A stretch of 64,000 nt of DNA from Ailanthus altissimus (taxonomy: Eukaryota; Streptophyta; Magnoliopsida; Sapindales; Simaroubaceae), in contig OX327696.1 of assembly GCA_946807835.1 (NCBI GenBank), forward strand, positions 3,050,501-3,114,500, in the 5' to 3' direction. Position numbers and translations under genes: made by a program. Below, one piece after another: positions 50,401 to 61,574 of the stretch. The notes beneath the pieces are model-generated. The model was given only the letters and a program-made list of their open reading frames with translations. It did not search any database and had not been told where the DNA came from. Positions within the stretch are counted from its first letter, which is position 1, and each line of letters begins with the position of its first letter.

Positions 50401-52076
50401 CAAGGCCAATAAAATTCTAATGGAAGAATGTTTCACAATTGGAGAAAATACCTTATTGTAGTCAATTTCTTCCCTCTGTGCATAGCCTTTAGCCACCAAC
50501 CTTGCCTTGCAGTGGACATATTTCTTGTCAGGAAATCCATATTTCTTTGCGTATACCCATTTACACCCAATTGCCTTCTGACCCTTTGGTAGTTAAGCTA
50601 ACTCCCAAGTTTCATTCTTCTGGAGACTACATCTATTAGTCCATAGCTGTCTTCCACTGATCAACTTCAGAATAACTGATTTCTTCTCTATAAATGGAAG
50701 GAACATCATCATCTACAACTGGAAGTGTATAGGCCACCATATCAACAAATCGAGCAAGTCTCCGAATCTCACGTCTTGGCCTATTTACTACAATAGTTTC
50801 ATGTTACTGTTGAGGTTCATGAGTAGAACCTTCTCCATCATCTCCCAAAATCACCTTTGTCATAGGAGTACCATTATCTGTCTCTACAAATTTAATCAGG
50901 TTTAATGTAGTTATTACTAACACCTGTTGTTGAGTACGTTCCACTTGTTGCGGAGTACTATTTACTGTTGTTTGGTTTTTTCAATTTCTTCAACATAGAA
51001 GACTCATCAAATGTTACATCTCTATTGGATACAATCTTCCTTGAACTCGGACACCAAAGACGATATCCTTTCACTCCTGAAGAAAATTCCAAGAAAATTG
51101 CTTTCTTGACTCTGGAATCTAGCTTCAATTCTTTCACATGATAATATGCAGTGGAACCAAATACATGTAAAGAATCATAATCAGAAACAGATTTTCCAGA
51201 CCAAACCTCTAATGAAGTTCTATCACCAAAAGTAGCTGACGGTAGACGATTAATGAGATGACACGCATAAATCACAGCCTCAGCCCAAAACTCTTTACCC
51301 AATCCTGCATTGGATAACATACACCGAACTTTCTCCAGCAATTCATGCATTCTGCCACCCCATTCTGCTGCAGTGTACCTTTTACAGTAAAATGATGTGT
51401 AATACCTTCATCTTAACATAATTTTAAAAACTGATCACTACAATACTCACCACCATTGTCTGTTTTGAGATGCCTGATTTTTCTGGCTGTTTATGTCTCA
51501 ACCATCCTTTTCCATTTAAGGAAAGCATTAAGTACATCATTTTTAGATTTCAAAACGTACACCCAAGTTCTTCTGGAAAAGTCATCAACAAAAATAACAT
51601 AGTAGCACAAATCTCCCATAAATGTAGTTTGAGAAGGTCCTCATACATCTGAGTGAACATAATCAAGAATACCTTCGGTATTATGAATAGCAGTGCCAAA
51701 CTTCACTCTCTTCTGCTTTCCCAAAATACAATGCTCACAAAAGTCTAACTTACAAGTCTTTGCACGTTTTAATAAGCCTCTTTTCACTAAACTAAATAAG
51801 GTTTTCTCACCCGCATGCCCTAACCGCATATGTCGTAATCTAGTGATCTCTGAATCTACATCATTATAAAAAACTATGGCCGCTGATCCAATCATTGTAC
51901 TACCATGATAGTAATATAAATTATTCCTCCTAGTGCCTTTCAATGTCACAAGAGTGCCTGAAGTGACCATTAGAATTCCATCTCGTATAGATACAGTACA
52001 ACTTTCAGATTCCAAGGCTCCCAAAGAGATGAGATTCTTCCTCAAATTCACTGTCAATGTCCTTCATGTCAGTCAG

Positions 52077-53137
52077 ACCTTTTTTCTGATGATGAAAACT
52101 TTGAAAAAAGGAAAAGAAAAAGTCAAAAGAAGAAAACCTCTTAACAGATCTTAAAAGAAAGATATGATGATGGTGACCCTAATGTTGGTCTTTTTGGTGA
52201 ACCATCTGGTAAGTTTGACTATTATGTCACCTACTTAGCACCAAAACCAAAACTGATACCAAAGTCTTTCCAACCCTGTCACAAGCCAAAACCATTCCCC
52301 AAAAATAAACCTACACCATCTCTAGCACCAATTTCAACTTATATGTTTACCCCAACAGACTTTCCTCCATTATCTCCTCACATTAAACCAGAAGAAAATA
52401 CTTTCCAATAGTGGAAAGTAAAGCAGCCAAACATCCAAAAATCAGATGGCTCTTACGAGCAGATCAGCCCAGCTGAAGCAGTATTAAGCTGGCAATTAGA
52501 AAACACTGTTGCACAAAACTAGGTTCTAAAAAGAATTGAAGAATCTCAGCAACGAATTGAAGCTAAAGTTGACACAACCATTCTTGAAAAACTTCGGCTT
52601 GAAATCAGAACTCTCAATGAGCATATTTATGACCTTATCAGACAAGGTCTTCATTTTGCAGAACAAGAAAAAAGGATAAATCATCTCAAAATACAACTAC
52701 AAAGTCTTGAGAATGAGTTTGTTCAACCGTGGAAGCCTACAGACACTATTCTAAAGATATCACAATCTTTTGGCATCAATTCTTTCTCCATCTTTGGTGA
52801 CAGCTCAAAGCTTATTCCAAAGAAAAATACAAAAGAGCATACCCGAAGACATGCCAGTACAAGTCGTGAAGAACCAGTTCCTAAATCCAGTACAGAGTCA
52901 ACAAACCCAATCTCTTCCTCCACAACAGACCCAATAATTTCACAGACAAGACTTCCAAAAGTCTCTATATCATCCATGGCCCCACCAATGCCACAAATAT
53001 TTCCATCAGCCTCCAAAACCCAATTTATGACCCTAAATCAAAAGTCACCAACTATCTTTGTTCTTAGTTAGCCAACCACAACCGTATCCACACCAAACTC
53101 TCCTTCTGACTCAGAGTCAATTACACAGCCTCAATTC
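52077..53137 (+). pseudogene. EPRV polyprotein part: coiled coil and linker ahead of coat protein
   Basis: Same frame as the coat region that follows. It has TAA at 52142-52144 and TAG at 52409-52411, 52520-52522 and 53069-53071. A heptad-rich segment (about 52545-52720, including LEIRTLNEHIYDLIRQ) predicts a coiled coil, as in virion-associated regions of caulimovirids. A Ser/Pro/Thr-rich linker follows. No movement-protein motif is left. Confidence 0.75.
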
Positions 53138-53956
53138 ATGAACACCCCTTCGGACCCACAGCCGTCACACCCTCAAACAGAAGAATATGGTTCATCTTCT
53201 ATGGATGAAACATACTCTATTCCCCGAACCCAACCAACAAAACCTGCAGAAAACTCATCTGAAAAGAAACACTGGTTCACTCTTGATAACATTCCCCCTA
53301 TCAAGTGGATTGAAAGGATTTTTGAATTTCAAACATGGTGTATAACCGAGACCCAAAAGCCAAATAAAACCATTGCTAATGTCATACACAAAGCAATTGC
53401 AAGATTCCAAGGAATTCTCAAGTATTGGTATTTACATCTCAGAGAATATCGCCAAATAATGCTACAACAAGCACTCACGATTGAACGGTTCATTAGCTTT
53501 ATCTTTGCAAAATTTGTAGGAGAAGAAGCACACCTAGTAGATAAAGCCAGAGAAGAATTTTTTAAACTAAAATGTTGCTCATTCAAGTGGAAAGACCTTG
53601 AGCTTCATTTCAAAAAGGCGGTATCCAGATATTATATGCTTGGAATAGACGATCCCAACTTGAAACAAGCATATTTGAATTCTGTTCCAGAACCCTTGGG
53701 ACAGGAAGCACTCAGAATCATTGAAGCCAAAGGAAAAACTCTTGCAAATACCTCAATTGGCATCATCCAACAATCTATCATGCTTGCACTTGATAAACTT
53801 TGTGGACGTCATAAATTTTTCAAAGATTTTGATCATACAAGAAAAAAGATTCAAAGAGCATGTGAGAGACCAGACTTACTGATCAAATGTCCAAAACCAG
53901 GAAGTTGTAGTTGTAATGTGAAAAAGAAACAACACTACAGAAAATTCAAGTTCTAG
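53138..53956 (+). pseudogene. EPRV coat-protein-like region
   Basis: An open stretch of 272 codons, ending at an in-frame TAG at 53954-53956 beyond which the same frame runs on into the zinc knuckle. The first part is Ser/Pro-rich; from about residue 45 it has the helical layout of caulimovirid coat proteins, with a Cys-containing KCPKPGSCSCNVKKK end. The start Met at 53138 is only the first Met after a stop; the ancestral frame began upstream. This is the largest intact piece of the fossil. Confidence 0.75.
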
Positions 53957-56149
53957 TCTCCATACAAGCTAAGGAAGAAACGTTTTTTCAAACAACGGTT
54001 AGCTTTATCCAAAAAATCCAACAAATGTTTCATCTGCAAACAAAAAGGACACTTTACCAAACAGTGCCCACAAAAAGCCAAAAAGAAAAAAGTCTTTGCC
54101 GCCATTACTACTGTTTCCCATTGTAATCCAGAACAGGTTGATCTCGAATCAATCTATTCAGAACAGTCAGAACTAGACAATGATACAATCTTAGTCCTCT
54201 TATCCTCAGACTCAGAAACAGACTCCATCACAGATTCCCTAAAAATCCAACCCGAACCACACCACTTAGCCAATCCATCCATGTCCTCAATCTCAGTCCC
54301 CATGATAAAAATCCAAATACTTCCCACCAAGTATGATAACCCGTTTAAAGTCTCAGGACTTCTTGATACAGGAGCTGCTGTTTCCATTTTGAACCTAGCC
54401 ATTTTACCAAGCCAGTATTGAAAACCATACCAACAGACCTTTAGAGCTGCTAAAGATGAATTGTTTACTGTTAATCTCATCAGTAAAACAATTTATCTCA
54501 AGTTCTTTCCTAGACTAATAATAAAACACAAGCTTTTAGGATCTGATTTACCCGGTAAAGATATTGTTATTGGGTTTGATCTTATCTAAAAACTGTTACA
54601 AAAAAGAGTCCAGCCCAAGCCCAACGGACTACTGTTCAAAATCCATTTCCTTCCTTGGACCATCATTCCAAATTATTTCACACTTGACAATATAACAACC
54701 ACCTTTGACCAAATCAAAGCCCAATCAGTCGCCAATAGCCATTCAGAGTTTATTCTCAAATGTCCGAATCCTTTATGAAAAAATCAGACCTTTTTCATCA
54801 AGCTCCCATTCAAGAAAAACGAAGCCATCAACCCAACAAAGGCAAGTCATCTAGGCATGTCACCAGAACATCTCTAACTTGCCAAAGATGAACTAACTCA
54901 GCTCTTAAATGAGGGATTGATCGAGCCTACAAGCTCTCAATGAGCTTGTCAAGCTTTTTATGTCAACAAAAGAAGTGAACAAGTCAGGGGCGAATTACGT
55001 CTTGTCATTAATTATCAACCTCTTAATGATTTTTTACAGGATGACAAGTTTTCACTACCCAACAGACAACAGCTCTTTTCCAGAATATCCACAGCAAAAC
55101 TGTTCTCAAAGTTTGATCTTAAATCAGGATTTTGGCAGTTTGAAATTGATCCAAAAGACCGCCACAAAACAGAATTCAGTACACCCCAACATCACTTTCA
55201 GTGGAAAGTCCTCCCCTTTGGACTCAAGCCAGCCCCTTCACTATTTTAGAAAGTAATGATGAAGATATTTGAGCCAATCTCGAAAACATCACTCATCTAT
55301 ATTGATGACATTTTGTTGCTTTCTGATAATGCAGATAGCCATCATCAGTTGCTTTTGCATTTCGAGTCCCTCTTGCACAAATATGGCATTATGATTTCAC
55401 CAACAAAATGCCAAGTGGGCCACAGCCAGATTAACTTTCTTGGAATGAAAATTAACAACGGACAATTCACACTCCAGCCCCATATTGCCAGCTAGCTCAC
55501 AAAATTTCCAGAAGAAAACTTATCCAGCACACAACTTCAACAATTCTTGAGAATTGTCAACTACATGTTCGACTTTATCCAGAACTTGGCCTAGTTGACA
55601 AAACCGTTCTGCCAAATGCTCAGGAAAAATCATCCACCTTGGCCCCATGAACAAACCACTTCAATCAAAAAGTTGAAAGAAATAGCAGAAACTTTGCCAC
55701 CACTCCAGATTCCCTTATCGGGAAAAAGAATTTTAAAAACAGACGCAAGTAATTTATACTGGAGCACAATTCTCCTTGAAAAACTCGACGAAAAAAGAAA
55801 GATATGTGGATACAAAAGCGGCAGCTTTACTGATTCAGAAATACACGACCACAGCACGTACAAAGAAATACTAGCTGTAAAGCGTGGCATTGAAAGATTC
55901 GAGTTCCATTTAATTGGTCATCATTTTCTAATTGAAATTGACATGTCTGTTTTTTCTAACATGCTCAGTTTTAAGCAGAAAAAGATTCCCCCAGCACAAT
56001 TGTTAAGATGGTAGAGATGATTTTCCAACTATTCTTTTGACGTCATCCACGTGAAAGGAAAAGACAACACCATTGCAGACTTTCTTTCACAAAATCCTAT
56101 AAAAAGTCTGAGCCCCACAACCACTCCACCAACAACAAAGAAAAAATAG
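53957..56149 (+). pseudogene. EPRV zinc knuckle, protease, RT and RNase H region
   Basis: Zinc knuckle CFICKQKGHFTKQC (CX2CX4HX4C) at about 54025-54066; aspartic protease motif LLDTGAAVSIL near 54360; RT with LPFGLKPAP near 55215 and the catalytic YIDDILLLS at about 55298-55324; RNase H with LKTDAS near 55735 and HSTYKEILAV near 55850. All lie in one frame. In-frame stops are at 54419, 54587, 54776, 54875, 54941, 55247, 55493, 55592, 56012 and 56018 (first base of each). TAG at 56147-56149 may be the natural end. The apparent frame at 54960-55256 is out of phase with RT and is a shadow. Confidence 0.88.
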
Positions 56150-56670
56150 CTCACCATCTTCATGATGAGTAACTTCACAGTCAATCCTCCTATACCTTTC
56201 GTCCTACCTGAACTACCAGAGCTTATCCGAACTAGAACCCTCAACTCTGTAGCAAAAGAGCTAATATACAGCTATGCCCTACAAGCCGTCCAAGAACATG
56301 GATATTCTGTAATTGGAAGTCCTCTTTTCAATTTGGATTATCCATTTTTTCATCTTCATCAAGCCACTCCCTTCCAAAAATGGTCTAAAACCGTCATGTA
56401 CTTACTTTGGTATTTACTGGATTTATACACCATTGCTATGGATTTTTCATTACAAATAACCCTTGAATGGATACAACAACATGAGGAAGATGATCCAGTT
56501 TGTATTTTTCTCCAGTGGTTCTACCCAAAATCCTGGTGGATAAATAAACTACAACACCTGCTGTATAAACATCTCAACAGTGCAGTTAAACCAAGACACC
56601 TATACACAATCCTTCTTCTCCAACGAAAGGGAATAATAGTCTCAGACCATGAGATACATTATTACCCCAC

Positions 56671-56675
56671 TGTTA
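56671..56675. repeat. Target-site duplication TGTTA, left
   Basis: Repeated exactly at 58953-58957. Confidence 0.87.
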
Positions 56676-58952
56676 TGTTGTGATATGGTGTGTGATGTGT
56701 ATAGATGCATATAATTTCAAAAATTAAATACGCAACGGAAGTATTCATACATATTTTACAATATGTAACAAATTCAAGCATGTAATCATATGTATGATCA
56801 TTCAAGTACATATATATTTCATATATATTTCATATATATTTCATGCATGATATAAAATGAATAGCAAATAAATAGCCTACCCGGTTATGAAGGTAGCTTT
56901 ACAATTCTTCAAGAACTCCAAGCTTCAATTTGTTGAGCTCACCTTGAAGTGTTCCCTTGCACAATTCTAGTTCACAACTAAATCCGGTGGGATTATGAAG
57001 CTAGAATGGCAACCTTGAATTTTCAGTAAAGAATTGTTTTAACATTTAAAATAATTTGTCTATACGAGTGATTACTACCAAGAGATGAGAAGAGTTAAAA
57101 GTTTTCTTTTGTTCTTTACAACTTTTTATGTTGAACCTTGGTAAGCCTTTGTATTTTCTCTTAACACTTTGAGAAAAACACTTAGGAAATGCTCTCAATT
57201 CTCTCTTCTTTCTCCTTGAACAAAATTCACTCTTTCTTACACCAATTGAACTCTTTCAATTCTTTCTTAAGTGTAAAGAATGATTTCTCTTAGTACTCTA
57301 CCACCACTTAACCATGTTTGCCATTACAAACATTAATTTATTATATTTTTCACTCACCAATTTGATTCAACCATTTGAATCAATTTCTAGAGAGTAAATG
57401 ACATTTAATCAATGTTAAGTGGTTTTACCACTTTCTTAGTGCATCATTTAAGAATTACTGAGTGGTCAACATTCCTTATTATTAATAACAAGTGCATTCC
57501 CCATTAGTAAATGGTGTTTGCCACTTATTCCAATTAATAATAATAATTTGATTAATATATAAAATATTAATAATTCAAAACTATTTTGAATATTTACATT
57601 TATCATATATGTATTTTCCAAGTAAGGTAAATAGGTAAATACATGGTAAATTATTTATAGAGCAAGATTATGTCACTTGTCAATTTCTTATTGGTTAACA
57701 ACTCTTGTAAACTAATAATATGTTTTACCTTCAATTATTGACAAGTGAATAATAAAAGAAACCTTAAACCATTTTTCATTTTGCTGAAAATTGTTGGATC
57801 AATTGTTCAATCCAATTCGCTGCCCCAGTGCACAACGAGTACACTTCATATTGTGAGACTCTCTAAGTCCATGCCCGATTTGTCATATGAAACTATTTCA
57901 TACGTCTGTGAACAATGTCCCACACACATGTTATAGATATTACAAAACGACGCATTAGACCATACAAGTTGAGGTTATAACATATTCGTATAATTCTTCC
58001 ATCATAAATATCCTAGAAGAGCGGAGATATAAATCAACACCGTCAAGTCTCCATGTGCTCAATCATAAACTTATCTCTAGATTTGTATTTCAATAAATAA
58101 TATCCGTAAACACTTTTACGATATTATTTTCCCAAGAATAAAATTAATTATTGGATGTCTGCTTATGGCCATAAGACTTTTGAAATACAATCTTGGAGTT
58201 GCAGGATATTTTACTCACCCAATTGAGTTAATGGATCCCATATCTGTACACACCGGACTCCATGAGCATCGGACCATACCCAGCGACACCCAGCGGTCAG
58301 ACCATGAAAGGTATCTAACATGTGTGGAACCAAAGTATGGTGGATCACTCACAAGTCCACCGTGGCACTCAGGTCTAAGGACCACGAATACTACTCAACT
58401 CGAAAGATCCTCCATTGACGGCTTTATGGGATGTCTATTAGAGATCTTTGTAAGTCTGTTCAATATTCAGTCCTTACTGAATACTTGTATCTCTATACGA
58501 GTTTTCACTAAACTCATGGTCTGTTAAGACTAACCATCTGGACTATCCAGATATAGACATACACTGATCTATATATATTAAGGTCTTCACTAACAGACCC
58601 GTATTAGTGAAGATAGATCAGGAATATTAAATTTAAGAACATATTTGCATAACAACATTTTCTAGCACCATTTGCAACCCATTGCAACTATGTCATTATT
58701 AATATATTCTTAGGTCTTTGTCCTATTTCAGACAAGGCTCTAACTCTTTAGATTTTACTGACTCTTAGTTCTGATCTAAACTCCTTTAGATCAGATCTGA
58801 ACTCTTTCAGATCATACAATGTCTAAAATGTTACAAGCATCTTACCATATTTGTAAATAAAATAATTAGTGATATATTGAAATCATAAATGTATAAACAT
58901 AAAATAAATATTTATACATAAAAGGGATGGCACGTAAGCACAAATCCTAACA
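56676..58952 (+). repeat. Solo LTR, copy 3 of the 2-kb LTR family
   Basis: TGTTGTGATATGG...AATCCTAACA, 2,277 bp, with exact TGTTA duplications, inserted in the pararetroviral frame. It shares with 15003-17039 the start region (ACGCAACGGAAGT against ACGCAACAGAAAT), AGTGCACAACGAGTACACT, GCATCGGACCATACCCAGCGACACCCA and GGGATGGCACGTAA near the end. Its exact duplications suggest it is younger than copy 2. The 120-codon frame at 58165-58527 has no domain and is a by-product of LTR sequence. Confidence 0.9.
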
Positions 58953-58957
58953 TGTTA
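58953..58957. repeat. Target-site duplication TGTTA, right
   Basis: Exact repeat of 56671-56675. The viral frame resumes directly after it. Confidence 0.87.
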
Positions 58958-59563
58958 AGGACTACTTTACCTTCCCATATTCTCTGCAGTTGTTCCAAGA
59001 ACAACACAAAATAAAAATGAGAGCGCTAGAAAGAATCTTGGCAGAAGAAAACTAAATAATTCCTCTATCAATATGGATTTCTCCTGAAGACCAAGCACTT
59101 TGAGAGAATGTGTCGCCAGACTTTTTCGAAAGAATGAATAATGCAGACTTTATTTTTCGCAGAAACCAACTTCAAACCTCTTTAATATATCACAGGAAGA
59201 CTGACTACGCCAGGCACCATCACTACACTCTAAACCCAAACGAATTCCCACACCTAGACAGTTTTCCACAACCAAGCGTGCCATGTGACCACATGCAAGT
59301 AGATGACGCTTCGCAACAACCCAACTTGACTCTATCACTGGTCTAAAATGCCCAACCTTATCCAACCGACAATGAAATCCAACAGGAATGAGCCATGATA
59401 GTAAGCACCAGCTCAATAGACCCTACATCATCAGACACGAGAAGCTTTTGGGCCTAACTTAATGACTTTCTCAGGGCTATGATAGTGACAACTCAAGCTA
59501 CTTGTCCTTTCAGAGTTAATAGAGACAAGAGTACTTTTTACTATGACATTATCTTATGCTTTA

Positions 59564-59642
59564 TTGACAAGTGTGTCAAAGAGGCTTTATCTTTATGTTT
59601 ATGTCAAACGTATTAGATAAGCTTTGTTGACAAGTGTGTCAA
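59564..59642. promoter_or_regulatory. Two palindromic W-box pairs in the EPRV promoter
   Basis: TTGACAAGTGTGTCAA occurs at 59564-59579 and again at 59627-59642. Each copy is an inverted repeat, TTGACA-4 bp-TGTCAA, so each presents a W-box core (TTGAC) on both strands. They lie 150-220 bp ahead of the viral TATA, where enhancer modules sit in caulimovirid promoters. WRKY binding is inference from the motif. Confidence 0.55.
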
Positions 59643-59782
59643 GCAAGCTTTATGTCATTTTCATCCTTATGTCATCAGTCGGCCATAAAAGTCTTTGTAA
59701 TTATCCGGCCTTATGTCTAGAAAGTCTTCGAGTCATAAATGTTATGTCGGCCATTAGTGCCATAATATCAAGGTCTGAAAGT

Positions 59783-59791
59783 CTATATAAG
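59783..59791 (+). promoter_or_regulatory. EPRV pregenomic promoter TATA box
   Basis: CTATATAAG followed by GGCC, the form seen in caulimovirid full-length-transcript promoters, between the last viral frame and the leader. A poly(A)-signal-like AATAAA follows at 59844-59849. Confidence 0.7.
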
Positions 59792-59855
59792 GGCCTTTAA
59801 GTTTAGTTTGTACTCAGAGAAGAGCCTAGAAAGCTTAAGAAGAAATAAAATCAGT

Positions 59856-60445
59856 GTGTTTTTAAACATGTTTCTCTAAAAGTTTTCTTTAGAATTCTCT
59901 TAACAACTCTAGCCTTGAAAAGAATGGTGTAGCAAAGATCTGATAAGGGAGGGGGTCTCTAATCCTTGTAAAAGGCCAGAATCATTTCTATTTCTAAAAG
60001 AAAATATTAGATTAGGTCAGAATCGCCGTAAGTCCCGCCGAGGCAAGGAGGCCGTTAGGGCAACCAGTTTATGCCTAATATCTGATTTTCTTTTCGAGAA
60101 CCTTCTTTAGAAGAGGCCTGCCCAGGCTTGTGATCAATGATACCTCAAGGGTGTTTTTAAACATATTTCTCTAAAAGTTTCCTTTAGAATTCTCTTAACA
60201 ACTCTAACCTTGAAAAGAATGGTGCAGCAAAGATCTGATAAGGGAAGGGGTCTCTAATCCTTGTAAGAGGCCAGAATCATTCCTATTTCTAAAAAAAAAG
60301 ATTAGATTAGGCCAGAACCGCCGTAAGTCCCGCCGAGGCAAGAAGGCTGTTAGGACAATAGGTTTATGCCTAATCTCTAATTTCTTTTTGAGAACCTTCT
60401 TTAAAAGATGCTTGCCCAAGTTTGTGATCAATGCATAACTCAAGG
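59856..60445 (+). repeat. Tandem 295-bp duplication of the EPRV leader
   Basis: Unit 1 is 59856-60150 and unit 2 is 60151-60445, both starting GTGTTTTTAAACAT and ending ACCTCAAGG/AACTCAAGG. They differ by scattered substitutions and small indels that cancel out in length. Each unit holds GAATCGCCGTAAGTCCCGCCGAGGC-like sequence (GAACCGCC in unit 2) and TTTAGAATTCTCTTAACAACTC. The viral sequence stops just after unit 2. Confidence 0.88.
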
Positions 60446-60565
60446 GTTAGCCCGTTCTCCTCTCAACGTGGTAGCCCGTCAATAGTATTATTATTCATTA
60501 TAAAATTTTGTGGTCATGAAATTTTAACTCTATTAAATAAAAATATTTAATCATTAGACCGATAT

Positions 60566-60595
60566 ATGTTTATGTTTATGTTTATGTTTATGTTT
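60566..60595. repeat. (ATGTTT)5 hexamer microsatellite
   Basis: Five perfect hexamers, just outside the pararetroviral leader. Confidence 0.95.
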
Positions 60596-60753
60596 ACCCA
60601 ATTTAATATTTATGTTAGAAATGAATATACAATTAAATTAATAATTATTTTTATAAAATATATTAATTGCTATTATTTATTGTAATCATATTAAATTTGA
60701 GTTTTTATCATAATTGAAATTACATTTTAATTATTACCATTAATGTACATATA

Positions 60754-61550
60754 ATGAAAATTGTAATTATAATTTGTAATTTAATTTCAATTACATTAAA
60801 TATAATTCTAAATTCAATTTTAATTACGATAAATGTTATAATTTTAAATTTAATTTCAATTTCAATTATATTAAATGTTATAATTCAAATTTCAATGACA
60901 TTAAATATTATAATTCTAAATCCAATTTTAATTTTAATTACGTTAAATATTATAATTCTAAATCTAATTTTAATTTTAATTACGTTAAATGTTATAATTC
61001 CAAATTCAATATCAATTTTAACTACATTAAATGTTATAAATTCAAATCCAATTTCTATTTTAATTACGTTAAATGTTATAATTCTAATTCCAATTACATT
61101 ATATGTTATAATTCAAATTTTAATTTTAATTTCAATTATGTTACGTTAAATGTTATAATTCAATTTTCAATTCATATTACATTAAATGTTATAATTTTAA
61201 ATCTAATTTTAATTTCTATTACATTAAATGTTATAATTCTAATTCTAATTTCAATTAAGTTAAATGTTATAATTTCAAATCCAATTTCAATTTCAATTAC
61301 GTTAAATGTTATAATTTCAAATCTAGTTTCAATTTCAATTACGTTAAATATTATAACTCAAATTTTAATTTTAATTCCAATTATGTTACATTATAATTCA
61401 AATTCCAATTTCAATTCTAATTAAGTTAAATGTTATAATTTTAATTTTAATTTCAATTACGTTAAATATTATAATTATAATTATGTTAAATGTTATAATT
61501 TCAAATCCAAATCCAAATCCAATTTCAAATAAGTTAATTGTTATAACTCA
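60754..61550. repeat. AT-rich minisatellite with variable-length units
   Basis: Units begin ACRTTAAATGTTATAATTC and continue with a variable number of AATTYC/AATTTT hexamer-like modules. Successive lengths in the middle are 42, 42, 30 and about 47 bp. The 131-codon Ile/Leu/Asn frame at 60754-61149 is a by-product of the repeat, not a gene. Confidence 0.85.
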
Positions 61551-61574
61551 AATTCTTTGAATATGTCCTCTTGT

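Larger units (their letters stand above)
47097..52076 (-). mobile_element. Truncated Ty1-copia element, minus strand, split by a solo LTR
   Basis: A 3' LTR-like end (about 47097-47641) precedes pol read right to left, RNase H to integrase to the GAG-pre-integrase domain. The coding ends abruptly near 52076, with protease, gag and the 5' LTR missing. A gypsy-type solo LTR (49013-50395) lies inside the RT region. The right edge abuts endogenous pararetrovirus sequence with no recognisable duplication, so the truncation looks like a rearrangement and not a clean insertion. Confidence 0.85.
47740..52076 (-). pseudogene. Copia pol remnant: integrase, RT, RNase H
   Basis: The GAG-pre-integrase domain (LRHMRLGHAGEKTLFSL, CEHCILGKQKRVKF) lies at 52057-51641. 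The integrase C-terminal half is at 51350-50958 (AVIYACHLINRLPSA). The N-terminal RT remnant occupies about 50960-50400. After the inserted solo LTR, RT resumes at 48997 ([19 protein letters not shown]) with YVDDMLITS at about 48724, and the RNase H remnant is near 48280-47990. Stops and frameshifts separate these blocks. It is a different copia lineage or age from the complete element at 4586-10103, judged by LTR size and sequence. Confidence 0.87.
56162..59346 (+). pseudogene. EPRV downstream frame of unknown function, split by a solo LTR
   Basis: It starts at ATG 56162 after the RNase H region and is open to 56675. The solo LTR (56676-58952) interrupts it, and the frame continues from 58958 to a stop at 59344-59346 with stops at 59053-59055 and 59101-59103. 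The inserted length leaves the phase consistent once one target duplication is discounted. It is rich in aromatic residues (a YLLWYLLDLY-like stretch and WFYPKSWW) and shows no domain I recognise. Position after RT is where some caulimovirids carry a second frame, such as a transactivator, but no transactivator motif is visible. Confidence 0.6.
52077..60445 (+). other. Endogenous pararetrovirus (Caulimoviridae), split by a solo LTR
   Basis: Plus-strand order is a coiled-coil region, coat-protein-like region with zinc knuckle, aspartic protease, RT, RNase H, a further frame of unknown role, a promoter with TATA, and a leader. No integrase is present, and the coat protein precedes protease and RT, as in petuvirus- or florendovirus-like caulimovirids. 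The movement-protein end is missing at the left junction with the copia element. Without the 2,282 bp of inserted LTR plus duplication, about 6.1 kb of viral sequence remains, less than a typical 7-8 kb genome. Many in-frame stops make it a non-functional fossil. The genus is inference. Confidence 0.88.

Noticed and set aside
54960..55256. 98-codon frame over the viral RT
   Set aside because: It is one base out of phase with the RT motifs, which run through the same DNA in another frame.
58165..58527. 120-codon frame
   Set aside because: It falls within the solo LTR and the homologous part of copy 2 is not open.
60754..61149. 131-codon Ile/Leu/Asn frame resembling a membrane protein
   Set aside because: It is the translation of an AT-rich minisatellite.
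60754..61550. Regularly repeated units suggesting a CRISPR-like array
   Set aside because: The spacers are not unique and the units are contiguous low-complexity repeats of variable length in a plant nuclear context.
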